Shown here one piece after another: positions 22,934 to 31,518 of a stretch of 64,000 nucleotides of DNA. Every line of letters begins with the position of its first letter. The first letter of the stretch is position 1. A program made the translations under genes and the position numbers. The notes under the pieces were generated by a model, which made no database searches, was not told where the DNA came from, and was given only the letters and a program-made list of their open reading frames with translations. Source of the stretch: Actinernus sp. WN-2022 (Eukaryota > Cnidaria > Anthozoa > Actiniaria > Actinernidae); contig JAOWCC010001501.1 in the NCBI GenBank assembly GCA_030867875.1, forward strand, positions 25,789,036 to 25,853,035. The letters are read 5' to 3'.

Positions 22934-23828
22934 CCAAAGTCCATGGATGGAGCCTTACATCCGAAAGAACACTGACCTTCGTAAACTGGCAACTAGTGAC
23001 TTCGAAAAGGACCTGTACAAGTTGATGAACAACAGCGTCTTCGGCAAGACCATGGAGAACTTACGCAAGCGCGTAAATGTCGATCTAGTGCGCGCTAGCG
23101 AAGAGGATAAACTTAGACGCCTGATTGCCAGCCCAACCTTCGCACGGGCAAACATATTCGATGATGATCTGGCAGCCCTGCATATGCATAAGAGTCGACT
23201 GATTTTGAACCGTCCAGTCTACGTGGGGATGAGCATTCTTGACCTCTCAAAGCATCTGATGTACGACTTCTACTACAACCAACTGCTTGGACAGTATGGA
23301 GACCGATGCCAACTGATGTATACAGACACGGACAGTTTACTCCTTGAGATCCAGACAGACGATGTGTATGCCGACATGGCTACCCACGAAGATCTCTATG
23401 ACACATCTGACTACCCTAAGGAGCATCCACTACATAGCACAGCGAACAAGAAAGTCCTTGGAAAGATGAAGGACGAGTGTGCCGGGCGCCCGATCGCTGA
23501 GTATGTAGGCCTTCGACCGAAGATGTATTCTATCCTAGAGGCTGATGGGAAAAGCATAAGGAAGGCTAAAGGCATCCGCAAGGTAGTTGTAAGGAAGCAC
23601 ATCCGCCACGAGCAGTACAAAGAGTCGCTATTTGCTAAGAAGACCTTCAGGCATGGGATGGATGTACTACGATCGGAAGGCCACCGCATCTATGGGCAGC
23701 ACATTAATAAGGTATCCCTTTCACCATTCGACTCCAAGCGTTGGATCCATAATAATGGAATCGATACATTAGCCTATGGACATAAAAACTTAGACATGGA
23801 TGATTTCATTTACGAGCTGCTACACTAG
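22896..23828 (+). CDS. Family B DNA polymerase, C-terminal part
   Basis: Continuation of the preceding frame. It contains the fingers motif B (YKLMNNSVFGKTMENLR) and palm motif C (YTDTDS, two catalytic aspartates), followed by the thumb region (GLRPKMYSI, KAKGIRK). Real coding in this frame begins before the first ATG, at about 22860, so the ORF start is not a true start. It ends 23 bases inside the 3' end of the convergent integrase gene. With both halves the polymerase would be about 1150 residues, normal for the family. Because both halves keep all catalytic motifs, the break is either recent or a sequencing error. Confidence 0.9.
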   Translation: MHLKKIHRALRFDQSPWMEPYIRKNTDLRKLATSDFEKDLYKLMNNSVFGKTMENLRKRVNVDLVRASEEDKLRRLIASPTFARANIFDDDLAALHMHKSRLILNRPVYVGMSILDLSKHLMYDFYYNQLLGQYGDRCQLMYTDTDSLLLEIQTDDVYADMATHEDLYDTSDYPKEHPLHSTANKKVLGKMKDECAGRPIAEYVGLRPKMYSILEADGKSIRKAKGIRKVVVRKHIRHEQYKESLFAKKTFRHGMDVLRSEGHRIYGQHINKVSLSPFDSKRWIHNNGIDTLAYGHKNLDMDDFIYELLH

Positions 23829-24816
23829 GCACGAATAGAATACCTCTTGGTGGTAGTTCCGTATCTGGTGGAACGACTTGTAGCTCTTCACGAACGAATC
23901 CACGTTTGGGTGCGTCCTTCTCCCCTTCTTGCTTCGCGAGGTAGTACAGCACAGGCTGTCCCGAAGATACTACACTTCGCGAAATAGCGTATATCTGTAA
24001 ACTCCACACAGGATCAGTAGCTCTACGTTTTTCACCCCCTTCCAATTCTCCTGGTGCGTAGAGATATCGAACTAAGACGTCGAATGGTAGGCGCTCTTCT
24101 CTCAAACCAACAGTACGCGAATATGTAGGAGTCTTTAGATCTACTTGTTGCGTCACTACAGAATTTGAAGGCTCCTTTCCTGTAAGTCGAGTCACCTCAC
24201 TGTTCAGGGCTTTGATAACCATTGGTAAACGAACTACCCATTCTCTACTACGCGCATCTGATCCTTCCGAAGTAAGTACCATCTCTTGTGCATATTGATA
24301 TCCAAACAATCTCTCAGCTAGTGTTCTATTCGCTCGTTCGACGAAGCCTTGCGCTCTATGATTACCAGCCTCGCCTCGTTGAACTTTCGTACCATGTAGT
24401 TCTAGCGTTTCAGACATACGTCCCATGAATTCTCTACCAGGGTCTACTTGCAACGTCTTTGGCCATTCGAGTGGACTACGCTTATAGATTCGTTCGAATG
24501 CAGCAGCAACTTCACCACTATCTTTAGACGCTAAAGGTTCGGCTTCTTTGTATCGAGAAGCTACGTCGATTACTACTAAAGCGTACTTGTATAGCTTTCG
24601 TCCACGCCCAGGTCGATCGTGAGGTAGGAATATCAAATCAGCTTGGTGGACTTCATTTGGTTTCGATACAGTCCAATGCGGTCGTGGAATGTGTTTTGGT
24701 GGTGGTAGATATACTTGCCACATAGATTGCTTTTCCAACCAACTCCTAGCTACAATGTACGTCTTCCGATACTTTTGCTGCTACCGATAGCTTGTCAATT
24801 GCAGCATGACCTTCTC
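23806..24816 (-). CDS. Retroviral-type integrase (rve family), main part of a broken gene
   Basis: Catalytic core with the DDE triad: first Asp in NEVHQADLIFLPHD, second Asp in LQVDPGREFMG, Glu in GFVERANRTLAERL. A C-terminal basic tail (about 180-310) follows. It inserts the element DNA into the host genome. The open frame runs from 24771; WLEKQSMWQVYLPPPKHIPR is conserved N-terminal sequence of this family. Upstream, the family-like signal (KLSVAAKVSED) is in a different frame, with a small insertion at about 24750-24760. At 24817 the gene is cut by a DNA transposon, and the N-terminus reappears at 27488-27565. The integrase is therefore probably inactive in this copy. Convergent with PolB, overlapping by 23 bases. 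Confidence 0.88.
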
Positions 24817-25362
24817 AAGCATGTTAAGGCCTGGTTCATTTAACGGAAAATAGATTTACGTTAAAAAAAATTTTCGGACAGAAATAACAGTTTAAACAAA
24901 ATCTAATTACACCATAATACTAATATCAACTTCCTTAAATTTGTTAAGTGGATGGTTGTCGTATCACGTGATTGATGACGTCATAATTATATAAAATCGT
25001 TTAAGTGAAATGCGGCTGCGACGATAACATATGAATATAAAGTAACCCTGCTAAAACATTACTCCTCCCGCAGTGTTTTAGACCACGCTTAGAAAACATG
25101 ATTATCATGTAAAGATAAGGAGATATTAAGGGTACAAAAAAGTCACGTGACCTGTTTTGCACATTTTCGCCTTAATTACTCGTTAACGAAACATTGTAGT
25201 CATCTTTTCTAAGCTGATTTAGGTAAAAGGATTCAACCTTAACTAAACATATCCACTCATCATCCTAGCTGTTTTAAACTCGGAGCCGCATTTTTGATTT
25301 ACTGATTTCGTGTTCTAAGTCACGTGACAGACCACGTGACGGGTTTTACTACATACAAGCCA

Positions 25363-25524
25363 CTTAAAGTGTTTATGAAACCAAATTTTGCATCTTTATT
25401 TTATTGCAGAATAATAAAGTTCAATCTTTTCTGATTATCAAGAGTATATTTATTTTTCAGTTCCGCCTTCGGAAAGGTCTCTTTTTCGCCATTCAAATTG
25501 ACTACTTTATGCTAAAAACTGTCC
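25363..25524. repeat. Internal 162-bp inverted repeat arm, left
   Basis: Matches the reverse complement of 27197-27358 with only a few differences. Weaker similarity continues inwards to a TGACGTCACTGTGA-containing block (about 25550-25575 against 27150-27170). The pair may mark a second element nested in 24817-27487. Confidence 0.85.
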
Positions 25525-27196
25525 CGTTTGCCGCGCGGCCAAATGAGCTGCGTGACGTCACTGTGAGGACTCGCTGAGTAAAAACTACAAACATGGCAGA
25601 CTCGGCGAGAAAGTTTCAGAGAAAGCTAAAAATAAGCGAGGAAGTGGAATATATTGTGTGACTGGTGGCCTTGGTTTTCTTCCCATATTTAACTTTATCC
25701 TACGCCAAAATACAATGGACATTGAAGATGAGAAAAGCAATAGTCAATGTCCACATTCTATACTCATTCACAGTTAGTACAAGTACAACACAACTACAAA
25801 AAGTACAATAAATGACTCACCAAGAACTCGACGATAACTTTAATACTCCTGACTTTTATGCTGAAGCCAGAACAGTGAATGGCAAAGAATACGATATAGG
25901 GTTTCTCTGGTTTCCTGTAGTAATTCGTTTAAGAGGATCCTGAATGTTCGTGAATGAAAAACGGACGATACTGCAAACTTGCAAAGAACCCAGACGCGGC
26001 GCCATATGCGAGTTGAGTTTGTTGGTCTCTCTCTCTCGCCCTTGCTCCGAGGGTTTTTCTCCGGGTTCACCGGTTTTCCTTGCCTGACCCTCCGCAAAAA
26101 CCAACACGCTAAATTCCAATTTGATCTGTGGATTAATTAGCCAGGACTTGGCTTTGATCAGCCCCCATGGTTTCAGGTCTCGTTAGAAACACAGAGAGAA
26201 TTTCGAACGTAAAGTCGAACAGAGCCTCAAAAGCTACGCAACTCACTGCCATCAGAGCAGCAGTTAAACGGCTGTTCCTTGGGATAATGAAAATATCCTT
26301 CTTCAGACCAGAGAATAAATAGCCAGTGTCAACGATGCAGTTGTTGTAGAAAATAGTCGGGAACCCTAACTCACGTATAAACTCAGTCTCAAGATGCCGC
26401 TATTAAAATTTCGCTACAAACGCTTTCTGATCTCTATGAATGTTTTTCCATCAGGCATTTTCAACACTATCACAATGTGCAGATTAATTTCTCCTGTGCT
26501 GATATACATTGTAAAAAGAACGCACTTTGTGTTTCCTGCAACAGTTTTGATCAGTTGACAATTTTACAGCCCATTTGCGGCCGGCAGTCTTGCAATTTCT
26601 GTCTTTCACTTTTATCAATCGACATGTTCTTTTTATAGCAGCTTATTTTATCCAATAAGAAACGAGCTTTCAGGTCGTCAATGTCAAGCTGTCAGAATTG
26701 AACCAATCAGCGACGAGAAATGTTGTAAACAAGTCGAAGTACAGTAAAATGGAGTTTTCGCTGTAGTCAGTTCGCTTAGTTACGTTTTTATGTGCCGGTT
26801 CTTAAAATTATATAGCTTACTTTCCTTCGTCTAGATTGAAGCTTGTATTATAAAACAAATAAGAGATGGTTCTCCTTGTTCTATAACAAAATCATGTACT
26901 TTCGAGGTCTTGAAATGGTGCTAAATGCACTCGTATTCTGCGCGTGCATCCGCAGTTTTTCACGGACCTCAAGCGTGTAATATTTTTTTTATAGAACAAG
27001 GAGAACCATCTTTTATTTGTTAAGGATTGTGTTGCGTTGTACTGTATTTCATTTTTTGTATTGAATTGTATTGTCCTTTATTATATTATATTTTTTTGTA
27101 GAAATGCGCATCTTCCTACATGATCATTTGAAGGGATTGTCACTTGCGAGTCATCACAGTGACGTCACTGTGATGGCAGATTCGGTTCCAGGCTCC

Positions 27197-27358
27197 GGAC
27201 AGTTTTAAGCATAAAGTAGTCCATTTGAATGGCGAAAAAGAGACCTTTCCGAAGCCGGAACTGAAAAATAAATATACTCTTGATAATCAGAAAAGAATGA
27301 ACTTTATTATTCTGCAATAAAATAAAGATGCAAAATTTGGTTTCATAAACACTTTAAG
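27197..27358. repeat. Internal 162-bp inverted repeat arm, right
   Basis: Partner of 25363-25524. Confidence 0.85.
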
Positions 27359-27487
27359 GTAGTCAAGAATGGCTATACCTATTATCGTGAGAAACTTGGC
27401 GTACTTGCCATACTCGGCTGTGCTGAAATAAGGAAAACAGTTTTTACTCGAAATTTGACTCCTGAACCAGGCCTTAACATGCTTGAG

Positions 27488-27565
27488 TTTCCAATAGCCC
27501 ATAGGACCATAGAAGATATTCGCAAGTTTAGAATCCATCATACATCTATACATTCTAACCTTCAA
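27488..27565 (-). pseudogene. Integrase N-terminal fragment separated by transposon
   Basis: The minus frame MKVRMYRCMMDSKLANIFYG followed by PMGYWK resembles the start of Polinton integrases (IFY.P.GYWKG). It stops matching exactly at the transposon end at 27487. The upstream side is a T-rich tract with no further coding. Which of the three Met codons is used is unclear. Confidence 0.65.
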
Positions 27566-27617
27566 CAGATGAAGAAAAAAAAGAAAAGAATAAGAACCTA
27601 TCCAACCAGTCCTTATT

Positions 27618-27692
27618 CCTTTCTTTTTTCTTTTTTTTTCTTTTTTTCTTCTTTTCTTTCTTTTTTTCTTTTTTCTTTTTTTCGTATTTCTT
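27618..27692. repeat. T-rich low-complexity tract
   Basis: Runs of T broken by single C (read on plus). It separates the integrase start from the CTAG repeat block. Confidence 0.8.
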
Positions 27693-27695
27693 AGT

Positions 27696-28106
27696 AGTGA
27701 CCTAGTAGTATCTAGTAGCCTAGTAGTTGCCTAGTAGTTGCCTAGTAGTAGTACCTAGTACGTTCCTAGTAGAACCTAATACGTTTCTAGTACGTATCTA
27801 GTTGCCTAGTAGTTGCCTAGTAGTTGCCTAGTAGTTGCCTAGTAGTTGCCTAGTAGTAGTACCTAGTACGTTCCTAGTAGTACCTAGTACGTTCCTAGTA
27901 GAACCTAATACGTTTCTAGTACGTATCTAGTTGCCTAGTAGTTGCCTAGTAGTTGCCTAGTAGTTGCCTAGTAGTTGCCTAGTAGTAGTACCTAGTACGT
28001 TCCTAGTAGTACCTAGTACGTTCCTAGTAGAACCTAATACGTTTCTAGTACGTATCTAGTTGCCTAGTAGTTGCCTAGTAGTTGCCTAGTAGTAGTACCT
28101 AGTACG
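27696..28106. repeat. CTAG-rich satellite with 129-bp higher-order period
   Basis: The basic unit is about 11 bp (TTGCCTAGTAG), mixed with TACCTAGTACGTTCCTAG variants. The landmark ACGTATCTAG recurs at 27792, 27921 and 28050, giving a 129-bp higher-order repeat. It fills the whole gap between the T tract and the stop codon of the next gene. Confidence 0.9.
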
Positions 28107-28109
28107 TTT

Positions 28110-28535
28110 CTATAACCATCTACTAATAGCGTATCCAGCGCATAGCATTCCACCACCGACGTAGAGCAACTCACCAGTCTTCTGATTGTTTGAGGGTCGA
28201 TAGTAGTCAGATAAGCGGGGTTCTTTCATTCCTTCGAGCCGTTTAAGCGCCTTACGTAACTTGTCGGATTGCACGAAGGATTTGTTGGTATCTCTTTGAA
28301 CGTTGTATGCGTCGCGTTCAAGACCTTCCTGATTTTGTGCAAAGTCGTATAGTCTTTGACGTTCGGTTCTATACGCTGTCATTTCGGATTCTTGTCTTTC
28401 CATGGCCCTATCGTGTCTCTCTCGTTCCGTATCCGTATCACCCTTTCCAATCATTCTAGCTAGTATGCCACCACCAGTAAATGCCGTCGCATTCAAAACG
28501 GCGCCGAAAACTGTCATAGCAATTGCTGCCGCCAT
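28110..28535 (-). CDS. Unknown Polinton protein with membrane segments at both ends
   Basis: 141 aa. A hydrophobic N-terminus (about residues 3-28), a long charged middle rich in Arg, Glu and Gln (likely helical, about 32-100), then RLSDYYRPS and a hydrophobic C-terminus (ELLYVGGGMLCAGYAISRWL, about 121-141). Its ATG overlaps the stop of the upstream gene (TAATG), so it is the last gene of the minus-strand virion cluster. I do not recognise a named family. By position it may be a minor virion or membrane protein. The repeat satellite begins directly after its stop. Confidence 0.65.
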   Translation of the reverse strand: MAAAIAMTVFGAVLNATAFTGGGILARMIGKGDTDTERERHDRAMERQESEMTAYRTERQRLYDFAQNQEGLERDAYNVQRDTNKSFVQSDKLRKALKRLEGMKEPRLSDYYRPSNNQKTGELLYVGGGMLCAGYAISRWL

Positions 28536-28744
28536 TATGGTATGATCTTTTGTTTCTCAAGATATTGTTTCACGCATAAGCTACCAAGTATCACGACGTT
28601 CCACTTTACGTAATTTACTAGGGAAGAAGAAGGATCATTAAGCATGGATTCCTTGGTAGTCTTTCTTACGATCCACCCAATACCAGTAGCAAGTACAACA
28701 ATTATAGCTGCATCGGTTGCCGTCTTCATCAATTCTTTATCCAT
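28535..28744 (-). CDS. Small two-helix membrane protein, unknown
   Basis: 69 aa with two hydrophobic segments (AAIIVVLATGIGWIV, about 12-26, and WNVVILGSLCVKQYL, about 48-62) separated by a polar stretch. It overlaps the start of the downstream gene by one base (TAATG) and is preceded by an ACTATATATG motif 7-16 bases before its ATG. Part of the minus-strand cluster behind the capsid gene. No named family recognised. Confidence 0.65.
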   Translation of the reverse strand: MDKELMKTATDAAIIVVLATGIGWIVRKTTKESMLNDPSSSLVNYVKWNVVILGSLCVKQYLEKQKIIP

Positions 28745-28843
28745 CTCGACATATATAGTATGGTCTCTAGTCTCTAAGAGTTACTCCATGCCGTTGGCTT
28801 TGCCGGAGCTGCAGGTTGTGTCGTGCTAACGTCGGCAGCGCGC

Positions 28844-29122
28844 TTATTGCCATCTACATACTTCTTGTACGTTATAGTACGTGCCAACCAATGTAGCGCC
28901 AGTACCGATGACTGCGAGGATAGCCAGGTTTTCGAACCGACCTTTATCTACGTCGACTTCTTTGCATGATTCGCTTTCGCGCGTCAACTCTCTCTCCTGG
29001 GCTTCTCTAGCGAGTTTGTTGCTTAACGCTAGTGCCTTTCCGGCTGCAACGCGCTTTGGTTTTTTTACCTTAGTTGGTGCAGTCGTCGGAGGATTCGCAG
29101 TTATCTGGTCCGCTTCTTCCAT
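28844..29122 (-). CDS. Small basic protein with C-terminal membrane segment
   Basis: 92 aa. Residues 1-35 are Pro/Thr- and Lys-rich (VKKPKRVAAGKALALSNKLA). The pattern K.P.RV.AGK.LA..N is one I associate with small Polinton-encoded basic proteins, from memory rather than a search. A charged helix follows, then one hydrophobic segment (LAILAVIGTGATLVGTYY). It overlaps the end of the preceding gene by 53 bases in another frame. A packaged DNA-associated or membrane-linked virion protein is possible but not shown. Confidence 0.6.
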   Translation of the reverse strand: MEEADQITANPPTTAPTKVKKPKRVAAGKALALSNKLAREAQERELTRESESCKEVDVDKGRFENLAILAVIGTGATLVGTYYNVQEVCRWQ

Positions 29123-29633
29123 CTTGATTCGGTATAGTAGTTACCTGTAGAGGTTCAACAGGTGTTGTAGGAACGACTATGTGATCGACTACGTGGAACA
29201 AGGCACTAGCTAGAGCCACGAATCGACCTGCTTTGAGTGATAATAGGCCGGCCACAGCGGATATCTCGTTGCGAACTAGGTGGTCTTCTCGTAGGTCCTT
29301 AAGCAGTTCTTGTTTGTCATCTATTGGAACTACGTATGCGACTGCGCGGGTAGCTAGACGTAGTGCTCCATTTACTAGGCATCCCGTTATTTGCTTTGCT
29401 ACTACGGCCTGGTACCTACTATGCAAACGTTTTACGTCCTTCTCAGATAGCTTAGATATATCTACTATTGAGAAATTCTGTCCTAGATATTCTTTCGTTG
29501 TACCCATTGCAGCTAAGATTGCAAGTGCTTCCCGACAATCTTCGACACCCTCCAATTTGGTTGGATGTTCCAACACGACTGGAGGGCAAACAATAGCGCA
29601 CTCATCAATCAGTTCATTCATGTATTCATCCAT
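29070..29633 (-). CDS. Unknown Polinton protein, 187 aa
   Basis: A mostly helical-looking protein with the stretches LSEKDVKRLHSRYQAVVAKQ, ALRLATRAVAYVVPID and AVAGLLSLKAGRFVALAS, then a polar, acidic tail. The hydrophobic stretches around 85-100 and 125-150 may be membrane-associated. Its ATG overlaps the stop of the packaging ATPase by 8 bases and its own end overlaps the next gene by 53 bases, so it belongs to the same transcription unit. I do not recognise a characterised family. A structural or assembly role is inferred only from position. Confidence 0.65.
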   Translation of the reverse strand: MDEYMNELIDECAIVCPPVVLEHPTKLEGVEDCREALAILAAMGTTKEYLGQNFSIVDISKLSEKDVKRLHSRYQAVVAKQITGCLVNGALRLATRAVAYVVPIDDKQELLKDLREDHLVRNEISAVAGLLSLKAGRFVALASALFHVVDHIVVPTTPVEPLQVTTIPNQDGRSGPDNCESSDDCTN

Positions 29634-30249
29634 GATAATATGTTGTAGGTGCTGGGAGCTCTAACACTACCTCGAAAGGATGGCGTAGACAGAAGCACAT
29701 GCGAGCGAACTTATGGGATCCAAGTATCGTTCGTAACTCTTTACATTCTTGCGAGCCTCCATAATCCTCAAATATCCTTTTGCCATCTACGGCTGATGCT
29801 GTATGAAATGCTACTACGATAGCTACGTTCTCGCGGAAGGGTTTACATATGCTCGTTAATTGTTGGGACAGCACCCAAATGGAAAGCCCTATATGTCGTG
29901 CAGAAAAGGCTAAGTCTACTAGCTTGTCAGTTCGTTTCTTGACGTCCTTCGATGCGGCGCAATCATCGAGAATCAATAGAGTATTGGTACCTGACCAAAA
30001 TGTTGCGCAAATACTCAAAGTAGCATCGATGGCATCCTGCGGTGGTGACATGACGAAGAAACGAGGATCTCGATTTGCAAATCCACGATAGGTTTTGTTG
30101 TGGGCATACGTAGGACAAATCAGTACTATGTAATCGAACTTACCACGAAACGATCCACGAAGTTGTTCTATGAGAAACGCAGTCTTCCCACAATTCGTCG
30201 GACCGACTATGAGTGCGTTGAACGGCACGTGCTCTACGAGAGAATCCAT
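29626..30249 (-). CDS. A32-type DNA packaging ATPase
   Basis: 207 aa P-loop ATPase expected to pump the genome into the capsid. Walker A is IVGPTNCGKTAF (about residues 14-25). Walker B is TLLILDDCA (about 90-98). A sensor-like SARHIGLSIWVLSQQ follows, with a conserved Gln pair. The length is shorter than poxvirus A32 but normal for Polinton and virophage ATPases. The stop of the capsid gene and this start share a base (TGATG), and the next gene starts before this one stops, so capsid and packaging genes are probably co-transcribed. Confidence 0.9.
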   Translation of the reverse strand: MDSLVEHVPFNALIVGPTNCGKTAFLIEQLRGSFRGKFDYIVLICPTYAHNKTYRGFANRDPRFFVMSPPQDAIDATLSICATFWSGTNTLLILDDCAASKDVKKRTDKLVDLAFSARHIGLSIWVLSQQLTSICKPFRENVAIVVAFHTASAVDGKRIFEDYGGSQECKELRTILGSHKFARMCFCLRHPFEVVLELPAPTTYYHG

Positions 30250-31484
30250 CAGTATAATATACTATGTAAAGATCTGTTCAATATCGTGATCTGAGCATCC
30301 GCAAGGACGTAGATGTGCATGATCACATTTCCACTTCCCTTCGCAGTTCTATGTACGCGAATATCGACGTCCTTTCCACTACCGGTTTGTGCCAATCCAT
30401 CACCATGAACGGTGGAATCTTTTGCTGTGCGGCAATCGACTAGGATAGCGAATCTATTTTCAAAGAACTTCTTTGGAGTCATGGAAGTGTTGGGTGTACC
30501 AAACCAGCCTTTTGCAGCCTCCCAGAAATCTGGGGGAAGCATACCTCCTGGAAAGAATCTATTTGGAATGCCATTAACATCTACCTCTATCTTAGAAATA
30601 TCAGGATTTGAGAATGCTTCACTATCTCGCGTGCCAGTGGTAGGTGGATCTATAAATAGTAGAAGTAGCCCAGCGAAGGATCGTCGTGGAACATTGATAT
30701 TCTGAGATATCAAAGTATCCGTTGTCTTGGCGATAGTTACTGTCTTGAAATGAACAGCATGGTTATATAGGAAAGCAGTACCATCTTTGTATGCGTTAAG
30801 TGCGTTCTTGGCTAGGGTTTCGTTCTTGATTGCTTCATATTCTAACTGGATGTTGTTAAGTTTGTACGTGCCTATCTTAGTACTATCTGATCCAACGACT
30901 ATTTCAACGGCAGGCGCTAGAGTCAACTCGAATGATATAGTGTCTTCTAGGGCATGTGGATATAGAACTCCATGTCGTGTCAGAATGTCGACATCTAATG
31001 GAATTCTATATTTGGAACCGTGTGCAGCTAGGAGCGCGTTTTCTCCAGCAACCGAAGTTCCTGCATCACCAGCTTTCGATCGTAGCTTATTCACGTTCTC
31101 CGATTGGATGCCTTGTTGCACTCTCGATTCTCTCTCCTGCGTAGATAGGTATACGTCGGAATACGTTTGTAGGAGGTCTGACCTGGCGAGGTCTTCTACT
31201 ATTTCAGCTCCTATCTTACAGACTCTACGTATGACCAAGCAACGTCCAACGTTCGAAACGACTCTGTTGTTCGCATGTCCACCAGATAGTACGATGTCGC
31301 CCAATAGAGCTAGGCTGCCAGGTACCAGTACGATGTCTTCTACTAGCGTTGGCACTTCTACGTATAGAGTCTCACCCGGATTGGCAGATGATGGAGTGAA
31401 AGTTTTCCTATACAAGGTTCGTACAGCTTTGAGTGCATGAGGCTCTCTTTGCGCCTTTGCAGGAATCAACTTTGATGAGATCAT
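30249..31484 (-). CDS. Major capsid protein (double jelly-roll type)
   Basis: About 411 aa starting MISSKLIPAKAQREPHALK. Beta-rich with segments typical of Polinton/adintovirus hexons: LYRKTFTPSS near the start, YKLNNIQLEYEAI around the middle, then SFAGLLLLFIDP and a long C-terminal beta region (FENRFAILVDCR, NVIMHIYVLADAQI). The longer open frame back to 31805 is antisense to the gene starting at 31519 and is rejected. The start at 31484 is chosen because TTCAAC precedes its ATG, as it does the ATG at 34453, and a TTAAACATA motif lies 25-33 bases upstream. Assignment as double jelly-roll is by family resemblance; the fold itself cannot be seen from sequence. Confidence 0.85.
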   Translation of the reverse strand: MISSKLIPAKAQREPHALKAVRTLYRKTFTPSSANPGETLYVEVPTLVEDIVLVPGSLALLGDIVLSGGHANNRVVSNVGRCLVIRRVCKIGAEIVEDLARSDLLQTYSDVYLSTQERESRVQQGIQSENVNKLRSKAGDAGTSVAGENALLAAHGSKYRIPLDVDILTRHGVLYPHALEDTISFELTLAPAVEIVVGSDSTKIGTYKLNNIQLEYEAIKNETLAKNALNAYKDGTAFLYNHAVHFKTVTIAKTTDTLISQNINVPRRSFAGLLLLFIDPPTTGTRDSEAFSNPDISKIEVDVNGIPNRFFPGGMLPPDFWEAAKGWFGTPNTSMTPKKFFENRFAILVDCRTAKDSTVHGDGLAQTGSGKDVDIRVHRTAKGSGNVIMHIYVLADAQITILNRSLHSILY

Positions 31485-31518
31485 GTTGAATATATGTAGA
31501 TATATAGTTATGTTTAAC
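31485..31518. promoter_or_regulatory. Divergent promoter region between capsid and coiled-coil genes
   Basis: A 34-base AT-rich gap. Read on the minus strand it gives TTAAACATAACTATATATC followed by TTCAAC before the capsid ATG. It matches the region before the gene at 34453 and must serve both directions. Confidence 0.6.

Larger units (their letters stand above)
24817..27487. mobile_element. DNA transposon inserted in the integrase gene, 2671 bp, non-autonomous
   Basis: The termini are perfect 25-bp inverted repeats starting CTCAAGCATGTTAAGGCCTG. On both sides lies integrase coding sequence that would be contiguous without the insert (GYWK side at 27488, the next codons before 24816). The surrounding bases suggest a 2-bp AA duplication. 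No transposase frame is present. Inside are a second, longer inverted pair (25363-25524 and 27197-27358) and a 33-bp inverted pair (26856-26886 and 26990-27022). The superfamily is not clear to me. Confidence 0.88.

Noticed and set aside
27455..27694. 79-aa plus-strand ORF with a Phe/Ser-rich tail
   Set aside because: It spans a transposon end and a T-rich tract, and is antisense to the integrase N-terminus.
29233..29664. 143-aa plus-strand ORF
   Set aside because: Shadow of the 187-aa minus-strand gene, Ser/Arg-rich.
30787..31440. 217-aa plus-strand ORF opposite the capsid gene
   Set aside because: Shadow of the capsid gene with no domain and no promoter-like sequence.
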